Below are positions 15,460-21,618 of a stretch of 21,618 bases of DNA, one piece after another. The notes under the pieces were generated by a model. The model did no database searches. It was not told the DNA's origin and saw only the letters and a program-made list of their open reading frames with translations. The DNA comes from Planctomycetes bacterium UBA1662 (lineage in GTDB: Bacteria; Planctomycetota; UBA8108). The translations under genes and the position numbers were made by a program. Location: assembly GCA_002320775.1 (NCBI GenBank), contig DCKY01000271.1:1-21618 (forward strand), read 5' to 3'. Within the stretch, counting starts at the first letter, position 1. Every line of letters begins with the position of its first letter.

Positions 15460-17088
15460 ATGAAAGAAGATTCGATGCATCTTGAAAATACTTACAGGCC
15501 ACATTACCGCTTGACGGGGATGCTGTTGTTCGCCGCTGCCCTGGTAGCAATTGCCGGAGGCTGCGAGGTCTTCCTGCTCCACGAAGGCGATAGCTCTGAC
15601 AGTGAGGGAAAGTCAAAAGAGGCTCCGGCCGCGGCCGGGAAGGACGTGAAGGCTCCTGCCGGGGAGGCTCCCGCCAAAAAAACCGATTCAAAGAAAGACG
15701 TCAAGGTCGCCCAGAGCTGGCCCATGTGGGGAGGGCAGACGTCAAGGAATATGGTCAATAGCTTCGCTACGGGCATTCCCTCCTCCTGGGATGTCGCCAG
15801 CGGGAAAAACATCAAATGGGCCGCGCCTCTAGGGTCGCAAAGCTATGGCAACCCAAGCATCGCCGATGGAAGGGTGTTTGTCGGCACCAACAACGAGGGC
15901 AAGAGGAACCCGGACATCGTCGGCGACAAGGGCAATATTATGTGCTTCTCCGCTGCCGATGGAAAGCTCCTCTGGCAGGCGGTCCATGACAAGCTCAGCC
16001 AGGGGCGCGTGAATGACTGGCCGGAGCAGGGGATCTGCTCGTCCCCTGTCATTGAAGACGGGGTCATTTACTACATCAGCAATCGCTGCGAACTGGTTTG
16101 CGCTGATGTCGAAGGATTTCTCGATGGCGAAAACGATGGGCCCTATAAGGATGAGAAATACACCAGCAAGATCGATGGGGACTTCATCTGGGTCCTTGAC
16201 ATGCTCAACGAGTTTGGCGTTTTCCCCCACAACCTGGCAACGTGCTCGCCCCTTGTCGTTGGCGACCTTGTCTTCCTGATCACCTCCAATGGAGTTGAGC
16301 GAGACCATATCGCCATCCCTAACCCCAGGGCGCCTAGCTTTCTCGCTGTAAATAAGAAGACTGGCGAGGTGGTCTGGGGCAGCAACGCGCCAGGCGAGGG
16401 GATCCTTCACGGGCAGTGGTCCTGCGCGACCTATGGCGTGGCCAACGGAGTTCCCCAGGTGCTCTTCCCGGGGGGTGATGGCTGGCTCTATAGCTTCAAG
16501 CCAAACGACGGCGACCTCCTGTGGAAGTTTGATCTCAACCCGAAGGATTCCAAGTGGGAACTGGGAGGTCTTGGGACACGCAATAATATTATTTCCACCG
16601 CTGTCATGTTAGGCGATCTCGTCTATCTTGCCGTTGGCCAGGATCCGGAGCACGGGGAAGGTATCGGGCATCTCTATGCGATTGATGCAAATGGCGCGAC
16701 CGGGGATATCACCGAAAAGGCCAAGGTCTGGCATTACGGTGGAGAGGAATTCAAGCGAACGATCTCCACCGCCGCCATTGCCGACGGCCTGCTGTACATC
16801 TCCGACCTGAGTGGCTTCCTGCATTGCCTCGACGAAAAAACCGGCAAGCCCTATTGGGTATATGACATGCTGGCTGCGGTCTGGGGGTCGCCCACCGTCA
16901 TCGATGGCAAGGTGTTCCTCGGAGACGAGGATGGAGATGTCGTGGTGTTGGAGCACGGCAAGAAGATGAAGGTCATCAGTGAAACCAACATGGACAACTC
17001 GGTCTACACCACCCCTGTCGCGGTTGACGGAGTCCTCTACATCGCCAACAGGACGACCCTGTTCGCCATCACAGAGAAAAAGAACTGA
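15460..17088 (+). CDS. Probable lipoprotein PQQ-like beta-propeller
   Basis: 542 aa from ATG 15460; ATG 15475 is an alternative, and neither has a strong ribosome binding site. A hydrophobic segment GMLLFAAALVAIAGGC (20-35) ends in Cys35 in an imperfect lipobox (AGGC), so it is probably a lipid-anchored protein. A Lys/Ala/Pro/Asp-rich flexible linker (about 44-80) spaces the anchor from the propeller, which starts at WPMWGGQTSRNMV. Blades contain the repeated ...V..G.V.....G.L...D..TGK..W pattern, for example GLLYISDLSGFLHCLDEKTG. It is the second of three propellers in this gene train, 51 bases after the first. Redox activity is unlikely; assembly or binding is more plausible. The specific role is not readable. 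Confidence 0.85.
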   Translation: MKEDSMHLENTYRPHYRLTGMLLFAAALVAIAGGCEVFLLHEGDSSDSEGKSKEAPAAAGKDVKAPAGEAPAKKTDSKKDVKVAQSWPMWGGQTSRNMVNSFATGIPSSWDVASGKNIKWAAPLGSQSYGNPSIADGRVFVGTNNEGKRNPDIVGDKGNIMCFSAADGKLLWQAVHDKLSQGRVNDWPEQGICSSPVIEDGVIYYISNRCELVCADVEGFLDGENDGPYKDEKYTSKIDGDFIWVLDMLNEFGVFPHNLATCSPLVVGDLVFLITSNGVERDHIAIPNPRAPSFLAVNKKTGEVVWGSNAPGEGILHGQWSCATYGVANGVPQVLFPGGDGWLYSFKPNDGDLLWKFDLNPKDSKWELGGLGTRNNIISTAVMLGDLVYLAVGQDPEHGEGIGHLYAIDANGATGDITEKAKVWHYGGEEFKRTISTAAIADGLLYISDLSGFLHCLDEKTGKPYWVYDMLAAVWGSPTVIDGKVFLGDEDGDVVVLEHGKKMKVISETNMDNSVYTTPVAVDGVLYIANRTTLFAITEKKN

Positions 17089-17107
17089 AAAGAAAACAGG
17101 CTTACAC

Positions 17108-18205
17108 TTGAGCGAAACAACCGAAAGTTTAGAAGCAACCGCTGAGCAGGTTCAGCATGCGGCCGGCGAGCTTGACTCCTGGGTCCGCGAGGTTGTCGAT
17201 TGGCACTTCAGCCCCGAGACGGGCTCCCCCTTCTGGCTCGATTACGCCGATAATCTTTCCTGGGATCCCCGTGAAGAGATTCGGAGCTTCGCGGACCTGT
17301 CGCGATTCGATGCGTTTGAAGACGAATGGCTGCGGGGCGGGCCGGTTGAGCGATGGGTTCCGAAGGGCCTTGCTGGAAAACCTATCTATATCTTCGAGAC
17401 AGGCGGGAGTACGGGCCTTCCGAAGAGCCGGATTTCCAGTGAAGATTTCAGGGTCGATTACGAACTGTTCAGCAAGACACTCTCTGATGAGAGCTTCCCT
17501 CCCGGCTCGGATTGGATCTCGCTTGGGCCCACAGGCCCAAGGCGCCTCCGCCTGGCCGTAGAGCACCTTGCCCAGCATCGAGGAGGCATCTCCTTCTGCC
17601 TCGACATGGATCCAAGGTGGGTCGTCAAATGCCTCAAGCGAGGTTGGGTTGAGGGCGCCCAGGCCTACAAGGATCACGTGGTGGACCAGGCTCTGACCAT
17701 CCTCAGGGCCCATCCGAATGTAAAATGCATGTTTACAACCCCCAAGCTCCTTGAGGCTCTATGCGAAAAGGTCGATATCGGACGGCTTGGAATAACCGGT
17801 ATTTTCTGCGGGGGAACTGAAATGGATGAAACCTTCCATCAGAAGGCGAGGGAGGAGCTCGTTCCCGGGATAGACTTTGTCCCCACCTATGGAAATACGC
17901 TCATGGGTCTCGCCTGTAATCGTCCCTATGTGCCTGGCGGAGGGTACGCTATTACCTATTTCGCACCTCAGCCCAGGGCGGTCCTCCAGGTGGTTCAGCC
18001 GGATTCTCCCGCTGACGTCGTGGGCTACGGAGAGCTCGGCCGGGTCAAACTCACAACCCTCACCAAGGAGTTTTTCGTCCCGGGCTTCCTTGAGCGGGAT
18101 GAGGCCTATCGGTCCGAACCGATTTTGGCTTACCCTTGGGATGGAGTTCGCGATGTCAGGCCATTCGGCAGCCTGGAGCAGAATGTCGTCGTCGGAGTTT
18201 ATTGA
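17108..18205 (+). CDS. LuxE/EhpF-like adenylating (AMP-binding) enzyme, short form
   Basis: From TTG at 17108 the product has 365 residues. This start follows ACAGG by about 9 bases and lies 19 bases after the upstream stop; longer readings would run into the previous gene. ETGGSTGLPKSR (97-108) is a classic adenylate-forming P-loop, and VPTYGNTLMGL (258-268) sits where the YGxTE motif is expected. The overall length and these motifs resemble LuxE acyl-protein synthetase and the phenazine-modification enzymes of the EhpF type, which adenylate a carboxylate for reduction or transfer. The usual C-terminal subdomain with the catalytic lysine appears missing (the protein ends at the EQNVVVGVY segment). 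It probably acts with the Fe-ADH gene 85 bases downstream. The function is inferred from family only. Confidence 0.7.
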   Translation: MSETTESLEATAEQVQHAAGELDSWVREVVDWHFSPETGSPFWLDYADNLSWDPREEIRSFADLSRFDAFEDEWLRGGPVERWVPKGLAGKPIYIFETGGSTGLPKSRISSEDFRVDYELFSKTLSDESFPPGSDWISLGPTGPRRLRLAVEHLAQHRGGISFCLDMDPRWVVKCLKRGWVEGAQAYKDHVVDQALTILRAHPNVKCMFTTPKLLEALCEKVDIGRLGITGIFCGGTEMDETFHQKAREELVPGIDFVPTYGNTLMGLACNRPYVPGGGYAITYFAPQPRAVLQVVQPDSPADVVGYGELGRVKLTTLTKEFFVPGFLERDEAYRSEPILAYPWDGVRDVRPFGSLEQNVVVGVY

Positions 18206-18290
18206 CCCAGGCGCCTGAATTTTCTCCAGCCTTACATGCAGATTGTTGTTAGGGGCGTCTCCAAGACCCGGTTAATGCCGCCTTAAATAC

Positions 18291-19421
18291 ATGTCGAAGG
18301 ATCTTCTAGATAAATATTCGCCTACACGGATCGTTGCCGGACCCGGCAGCCTTGCGCAGCTAGGGGCGCTGTCAAAGGAGCTGGGCGCCGCCAGGGTGTT
18401 GGTCGTTTCAGATCGAGGCGTGACATCCGCTGGGCATACCCGGCGCGGGCTGGACTCGCTTGAATCGGCAGGCCTTGCGGTCGACCTGTACGACGGCGTG
18501 GAGGAGAACCCTACCACGATCCACGTCAGCGAAGGGCTTGAGCGAGCAAGAGCCTTCAGGCCGGACCTGCTGGTGGGCCTTGGCGGCGGCAGCGCCATGG
18601 ACTGCGCCAAAGGCGTCAATTTCGTTTACAGCTGCGGCGGCTCGATGGCCGACTACCATGGCGTTGGGAAGGCGACCTCCGAGCTTTTGCCTATGATCGG
18701 AGTCCCCACGACCTCAGGGACAGGGAGTGAGACTCAATCTTTCGCGTTGATCTCCGATGCCGCGACCCATGAGAAGATGGCCTGCGGCGACAAGCGCGCC
18801 GCTTTCAAGGCGGCCATACTCGACCCTCTGACCACGGTCACCCAGCCGGTCCCGGTCACAGCCGCCACAGGGATCGATGCGATCTCCCATGCTGTTGAGT
18901 CCTATGTCACCCGGCAAAGAAGCGATGTATCCAGAAAACTTTCGGTGGCGGCCTGGAATCTGTTGAGCGAAAACTTCCAGAAAGTGATCGAGTTCCCCGA
19001 GGATGTGGAGGCGCGAGCCGCTATGCAGCTCGGGGCGTGCCTTGCGGGGCTCGCCATTGAGCACTCCATGCTGGGGGCGGCCCATTCGGCGGCCAACCCG
19101 CTTACCGCCCGCTATGGAGTTGTCCACGGCGTCGCTGTCGGGCTCCTGCTCCCTGTTGTTGTCAGGTTCAACTCCGTTGCCTGCGAGGATGATTACCGAG
19201 AGCTTTGCGGGGCTTCAGCCGCAGGGAGCGAGTCGCTTGCCTCGAGGCTTGAAGAATTTAGATCACTTAGCGGCTTGCCAGGGAGGCTGTCTGACTGCAA
19301 AGTAAACAAGGAGGACATCCCCTTGATGTCGCTCGAGGCCGCTGGCCAATGGACGGCTCAGTTCAATCCCAGGGAGGTCACCCCGGTCGGATTCAGCGAG
19401 ATATACCGCGCGGCGTATTGA
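18291..19421 (+). CDS. Iron-containing alcohol dehydrogenase
   Basis: This is a group III, NAD(P)-dependent dehydrogenase that interconverts an alcohol and an aldehyde/ketone. The 376 aa length is typical. The nucleotide-binding GLGGGSAMDCAKG lies near 96-108, and PTTSGTGSE follows. The four metal ligands are all present at canonical spacing: Asp196 and His200 (GIDAISHAVESY), His265 and His279 (AAHSAANPLTARYGVVHG). The enzyme should be active. No Shine-Dalgarno is visible before ATG; the upstream sequence is CCTTAAATAC. Its position after an adenylating enzyme suggests it reduces the aldehyde made from an activated acid, but direction and substrate are unproven. Confidence 0.93.
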   Translation: MSKDLLDKYSPTRIVAGPGSLAQLGALSKELGAARVLVVSDRGVTSAGHTRRGLDSLESAGLAVDLYDGVEENPTTIHVSEGLERARAFRPDLLVGLGGGSAMDCAKGVNFVYSCGGSMADYHGVGKATSELLPMIGVPTTSGTGSETQSFALISDAATHEKMACGDKRAAFKAAILDPLTTVTQPVPVTAATGIDAISHAVESYVTRQRSDVSRKLSVAAWNLLSENFQKVIEFPEDVEARAAMQLGACLAGLAIEHSMLGAAHSAANPLTARYGVVHGVAVGLLLPVVVRFNSVACEDDYRELCGASAAGSESLASRLEEFRSLSGLPGRLSDCKVNKEDIPLMSLEAAGQWTAQFNPREVTPVGFSEIYRAAY

Positions 19422-19471
19422 GGTCAAAATCCAACTCCTGATGGATGGCAGCCCGAAGGGTTTAAATACAC

Positions 19472-20695
19472 ATGAGCAGCTTGCATACAAATAAGAGGGT
19501 GGCCCTGTTTGCCGGGCCTCCCCTTTTCATCCTCGCCCTTTTCCTGTCTTTGGCGCCGATGCAGGGCCAGGACAAGGCTTCGGAGAAAGGCAGGTCTGCC
19601 GACCCGCAGGCAGCCGACTCCGAATCCGGCAGCTGGCCGGTGTTCAGAGGGGGGACGCTCCAGGCCGGAGTGAGAAAGACGGCCCCGGCTGACAAGCCCC
19701 GCCTGGCCTGGGCCTTTGACATGGGGGATGCCGTGGAGGCTACCGCGGCGATCGCCGGGGGGCGGGTTTATGCCGCCGGTGTGGATGGCCGGGTGGTTGC
19801 GCTCGAGCTGATGGCCGACAACCGGAAAGGGAAGAAACTCTGGGAACACAAGATCAAGGCCGGCATACGATCCTCTCCGGGCATCCGGGATGGAAGACTG
19901 TTCTTCGGTGACGACTTCGGATTTGTGCATGCAGTTGATGCCGCTGCGGGCAAACCTCTCTGGACCTATGAAACCGAGGGCGGAGCGGAAATCCTCTCCA
20001 GCGTTAATTTCTCGGGGTCATCTCTGCTGGTCGGATCCTACGATGGATTCTTGTACTGCCTTGATTGCAAGACGGGCAAGTTGTTGTGGAAGGTAGAGAC
20101 TGGCGCGCCTGTTCATTGCAGTCCGGCCATCAGCGAAGGGAAGACTTTTGTGGCAGGCTGCGATGGACTGCTCCGCGTTATCGATGTCAAGACCGGCAAG
20201 GAGGTCAGCCAGCTTGAGCTTGGGGAAAACACAGCAGCCTCTCCGGCGGTTGATGGGAGCCAGCTTTATGTCGGAACCTACGGGAGCCAGATTAAGGGCG
20301 TTGACTGGAAGGCGGGAAAGATCCTCTGGTCTTACCAGCACCCCGTGCGGCGGTTCCCCTATTACGCCTCAGTGGCCCTTGGCGAAAAGCTCATTGTTGC
20401 CGGAGGCCGTGACAAGCTGATCCATGGAATTGATCGCGCCACCGGAAAGTCCGCCTGGACCTTCCAGACCAGGTCCCGGGTGGAGAGCTCTCCAGTGATC
20501 GCGGGAGACCGTATTCTCTGCGGCTCTTCGGACAAAAACATCTACATGCTCGAGCTGGCTACGGGCAAGAAGGTCTGGACCTTCGAAGGCGACGGATCCT
20601 TTGTCGCCTCGCCGGCTCTGGCGGCTGGCCGAATGGTGATTGGATGCGATAGCGGCCTGGTCTATTGCTTTGACCTGAACCCGGCCAAGAAATGA
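19472..20695 (+). CDS. Exported PQQ-like beta-propeller (third copy)
   Basis: 407 aa with an N-terminal signal or anchor helix (about 9-30, VALFAGPPLFILALFLSLAP), a short charged linker, then a propeller starting at WPVFRGGTLQAGV. Six to eight blades are seen with ...G.LYVGSYDG.LYCLDCKTGKLLWK-like repeats, for example SLLVGSYDGFLYCLD and ILCGSSDKNIYMLELATGKK. It is shorter and more regular than the other two propellers and resembles BamB-type scaffold proteins. GAAGGG lies about 11 bases before ATG. It follows the Fe-ADH gene by 50 bases and precedes the glycosyltransferase by 16. A scaffold or binding role is likely; the partner is unknown. Confidence 0.88.
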   Translation: MSSLHTNKRVALFAGPPLFILALFLSLAPMQGQDKASEKGRSADPQAADSESGSWPVFRGGTLQAGVRKTAPADKPRLAWAFDMGDAVEATAAIAGGRVYAAGVDGRVVALELMADNRKGKKLWEHKIKAGIRSSPGIRDGRLFFGDDFGFVHAVDAAAGKPLWTYETEGGAEILSSVNFSGSSLLVGSYDGFLYCLDCKTGKLLWKVETGAPVHCSPAISEGKTFVAGCDGLLRVIDVKTGKEVSQLELGENTAASPAVDGSQLYVGTYGSQIKGVDWKAGKILWSYQHPVRRFPYYASVALGEKLIVAGGRDKLIHGIDRATGKSAWTFQTRSRVESSPVIAGDRILCGSSDKNIYMLELATGKKVWTFEGDGSFVASPALAAGRMVIGCDSGLVYCFDLNPAKK

Positions 20696-20711
20696 AACAG
20701 GACGTCAAGTC

Positions 20712-21618
20712 GTGAGAATCGCCTACATTACCGCCGGCGCGGCTGGGATGTATTGCGGCAATTGCCTTCGTGACCACGCCCTGGCGAGAGCGCTTCGCGG
20801 CCTTGGTGAGGAGGTTACGCTGGTTCCCATCTACACCCCTCTCCAGACGGACCTTGAGCCCGGGCCGGAGGTGAGGCGAGGCCCTGTCTTTTTTAATGGA
20901 ATTCGAGCCTATCTCGAACAGCACGTATCTTACCTGCGTAAGCCCAGGCCTGTGATTGATCGCCTTTTAGGTTCTCGTCCGGTAGATGCGCTGCTCTCGA
21001 GACTTCCGGTGGGAACCAACGCTTCCAAGCTCGGCGCCATGACTCATTCCATGTTGCTTGGCGAGACTGGATATCAGAAGAAGGAGATTGAGCAGCTTCT
21101 CGACTGGCTCAAGAAGGATCTCAAGCCGGATATTGTTCATATCTCGAATCTCCTTCTTGTCGGCATGGCGAGAAGGATCAAGGCGGAGCTCGGCATACCC
21201 ATCGTTTGCACTTTGCAGTCTGAAGATCATTTTATAGGTGAGCTTCCGGAGCCGTTTAGGTCGAAATGCATCGAAGAAATCCAGGAAAGGACGGGGGAGC
21301 TGGATGGGCTGGTCGCTGTCAGCGCCGCATACCGTTCGGCGGTATGCGGAAAATATGGTCTGGATGAAGACAGGGTTCACGTCATCCTGCCCGGGATCCC
21401 GCTGGAGGGGCATCGCCAGAAAACTAAAAAAGACAGCTCGGAACCGCTCCAGCTTGGCTATCTGGCCAGGATAAGCCCGGAGAAGGGGCTGGATAAGCTT
21501 TGCCAGGCATTTTGCGCACTCTCTCGCGATGGAAACGATCAGCTGGTCCTGCGGGCCGGCGGCTACCTGCCGCGGTCTTCAGCGGAATGGCTCGAGGGGG
21601 GCTCCAGCGTCCTTGACC
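20712..21618 (+). CDS. GT4-type glycosyltransferase, N-terminal part (runs off right edge)
   Basis: The frame from GTG at 20712 stays open to the right edge (302 codons). The first residues, MRIAYITAGAAGMYCGNCLR and then DHALARALRGLGEEVTLVPI, are the N-terminal nucleotide-sugar-transferase fold of the glycogen-synthase-like GT4/GT1 group with the GG-x-x-x...L-x-x-x-L pattern modified to AGMYCGN. LKPDIVHISN (about 139-148) and LGYLARISPEKGLDKLCQAF (near 250-269) are the domain link and the GT4 acceptor-side motif. A modest ACAGGA lies before the start. The C-terminal E-x7-E motif is beyond the window. It is expected to transfer a sugar at the inner membrane; donor and acceptor are unknown. Confidence 0.88.
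   Translation, partial: MRIAYITAGAAGMYCGNCLRDHALARALRGLGEEVTLVPIYTPLQTDLEPGPEVRRGPVFFNGIRAYLEQHVSYLRKPRPVIDRLLGSRPVDALLSRLPVGTNASKLGAMTHSMLLGETGYQKKEIEQLLDWLKKDLKPDIVHISNLLLVGMARRIKAELGIPIVCTLQSEDHFIGELPEPFRSKCIEEIQERTGELDGLVAVSAAYRSAVCGKYGLDEDRVHVILPGIPLEGHRQKTKKDSSEPLQLGYLARISPEKGLDKLCQAFCALSRDGNDQLVLRAGGYLPRSSAEWLEGGSSVLD

Noticed and set aside
18208..18217. CAGGCGCCTG palindrome after the LuxE-like gene as a terminator
   Set aside because: A 10-bp palindrome with no loop and only a short AATTTT after it; a terminator here would also break an otherwise continuous gene train.
13144..20695. True PQQ-dependent dehydrogenases
   Set aside because: Only the propeller repeat is seen; no methanol/ethanol-dehydrogenase active-site motif or haem-binding CxxCH was found in the three proteins.

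Overview
The window most likely comes from an uncultured planctomycete or a close relative in the PVC group. This is an inference from gene content. The pointers are a secreted protein with a two-repeat dockerin-like C-terminus (GDVN-x-D...DxSD, 9850-10030), a Tat-exported Gfo/Idh/MocA oxidoreductase, a large sodium:solute symporter with a long extramembrane insert, DapL-type lysine biosynthesis, a WD40 protein with a signal peptide, and several secreted PQQ-like beta-propeller proteins. No rRNA, tRNA, CRISPR array, transposase or phage gene was seen. It looks like a chromosomal segment.

Left part (1-11631), mixed orientation. The 5' end of a small exported protein runs off the left edge on the minus strand. 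A plus-strand run of four short genes (462-1540) follows: three single-span membrane proteins and a small degenerate FHA-like protein, the last two overlapping by 44 bases. On the minus strand come the fluoride channel gene crcB and, just upstream of it, a secreted TIM-barrel glycoside-hydrolase-like protein. Next are a perfect 11-bp stem-loop and the Tat-exported oxidoreductase. A secreted TraB/GumN-like protein reads to the right. dapL (minus) and an SSS-family symporter (plus) diverge from a shared 114-bp gap. The dockerin-like protein ends at a good intrinsic terminator, beyond which lies the convergent WD40/coiled-coil gene.

Right part (11742-21618), one plus-strand gene train. It starts at the best promoter in the window (TTGGTT-17-TATAAT, 11719-11747) and contains, in order: a PaaK-like acyl/aryl-CoA ligase, a 754-aa beta-propeller with Ig-like and concanavalin-like modules, a second (probably lipoprotein) beta-propeller, a LuxE/EhpF-like adenylating enzyme lacking the usual C-terminal subdomain, an iron-containing alcohol dehydrogenase with an intact metal site, a third beta-propeller, and a family-4-type glycosyltransferase cut by the right edge. 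Gaps are -4 to 85 bases, so it is probably an operon. Two carboxylate-activating enzymes, an alcohol dehydrogenase and a glycosyltransferase suggest a pathway that activates a carboxylic acid, reduces it towards an alcohol and perhaps glycosylates it. The three exported propellers could be assembly or scaffold factors at the envelope. No acyl-CoA reductase is visible; if the idea is right it should lie downstream of the window. This train is the main candidate for an undescribed system.
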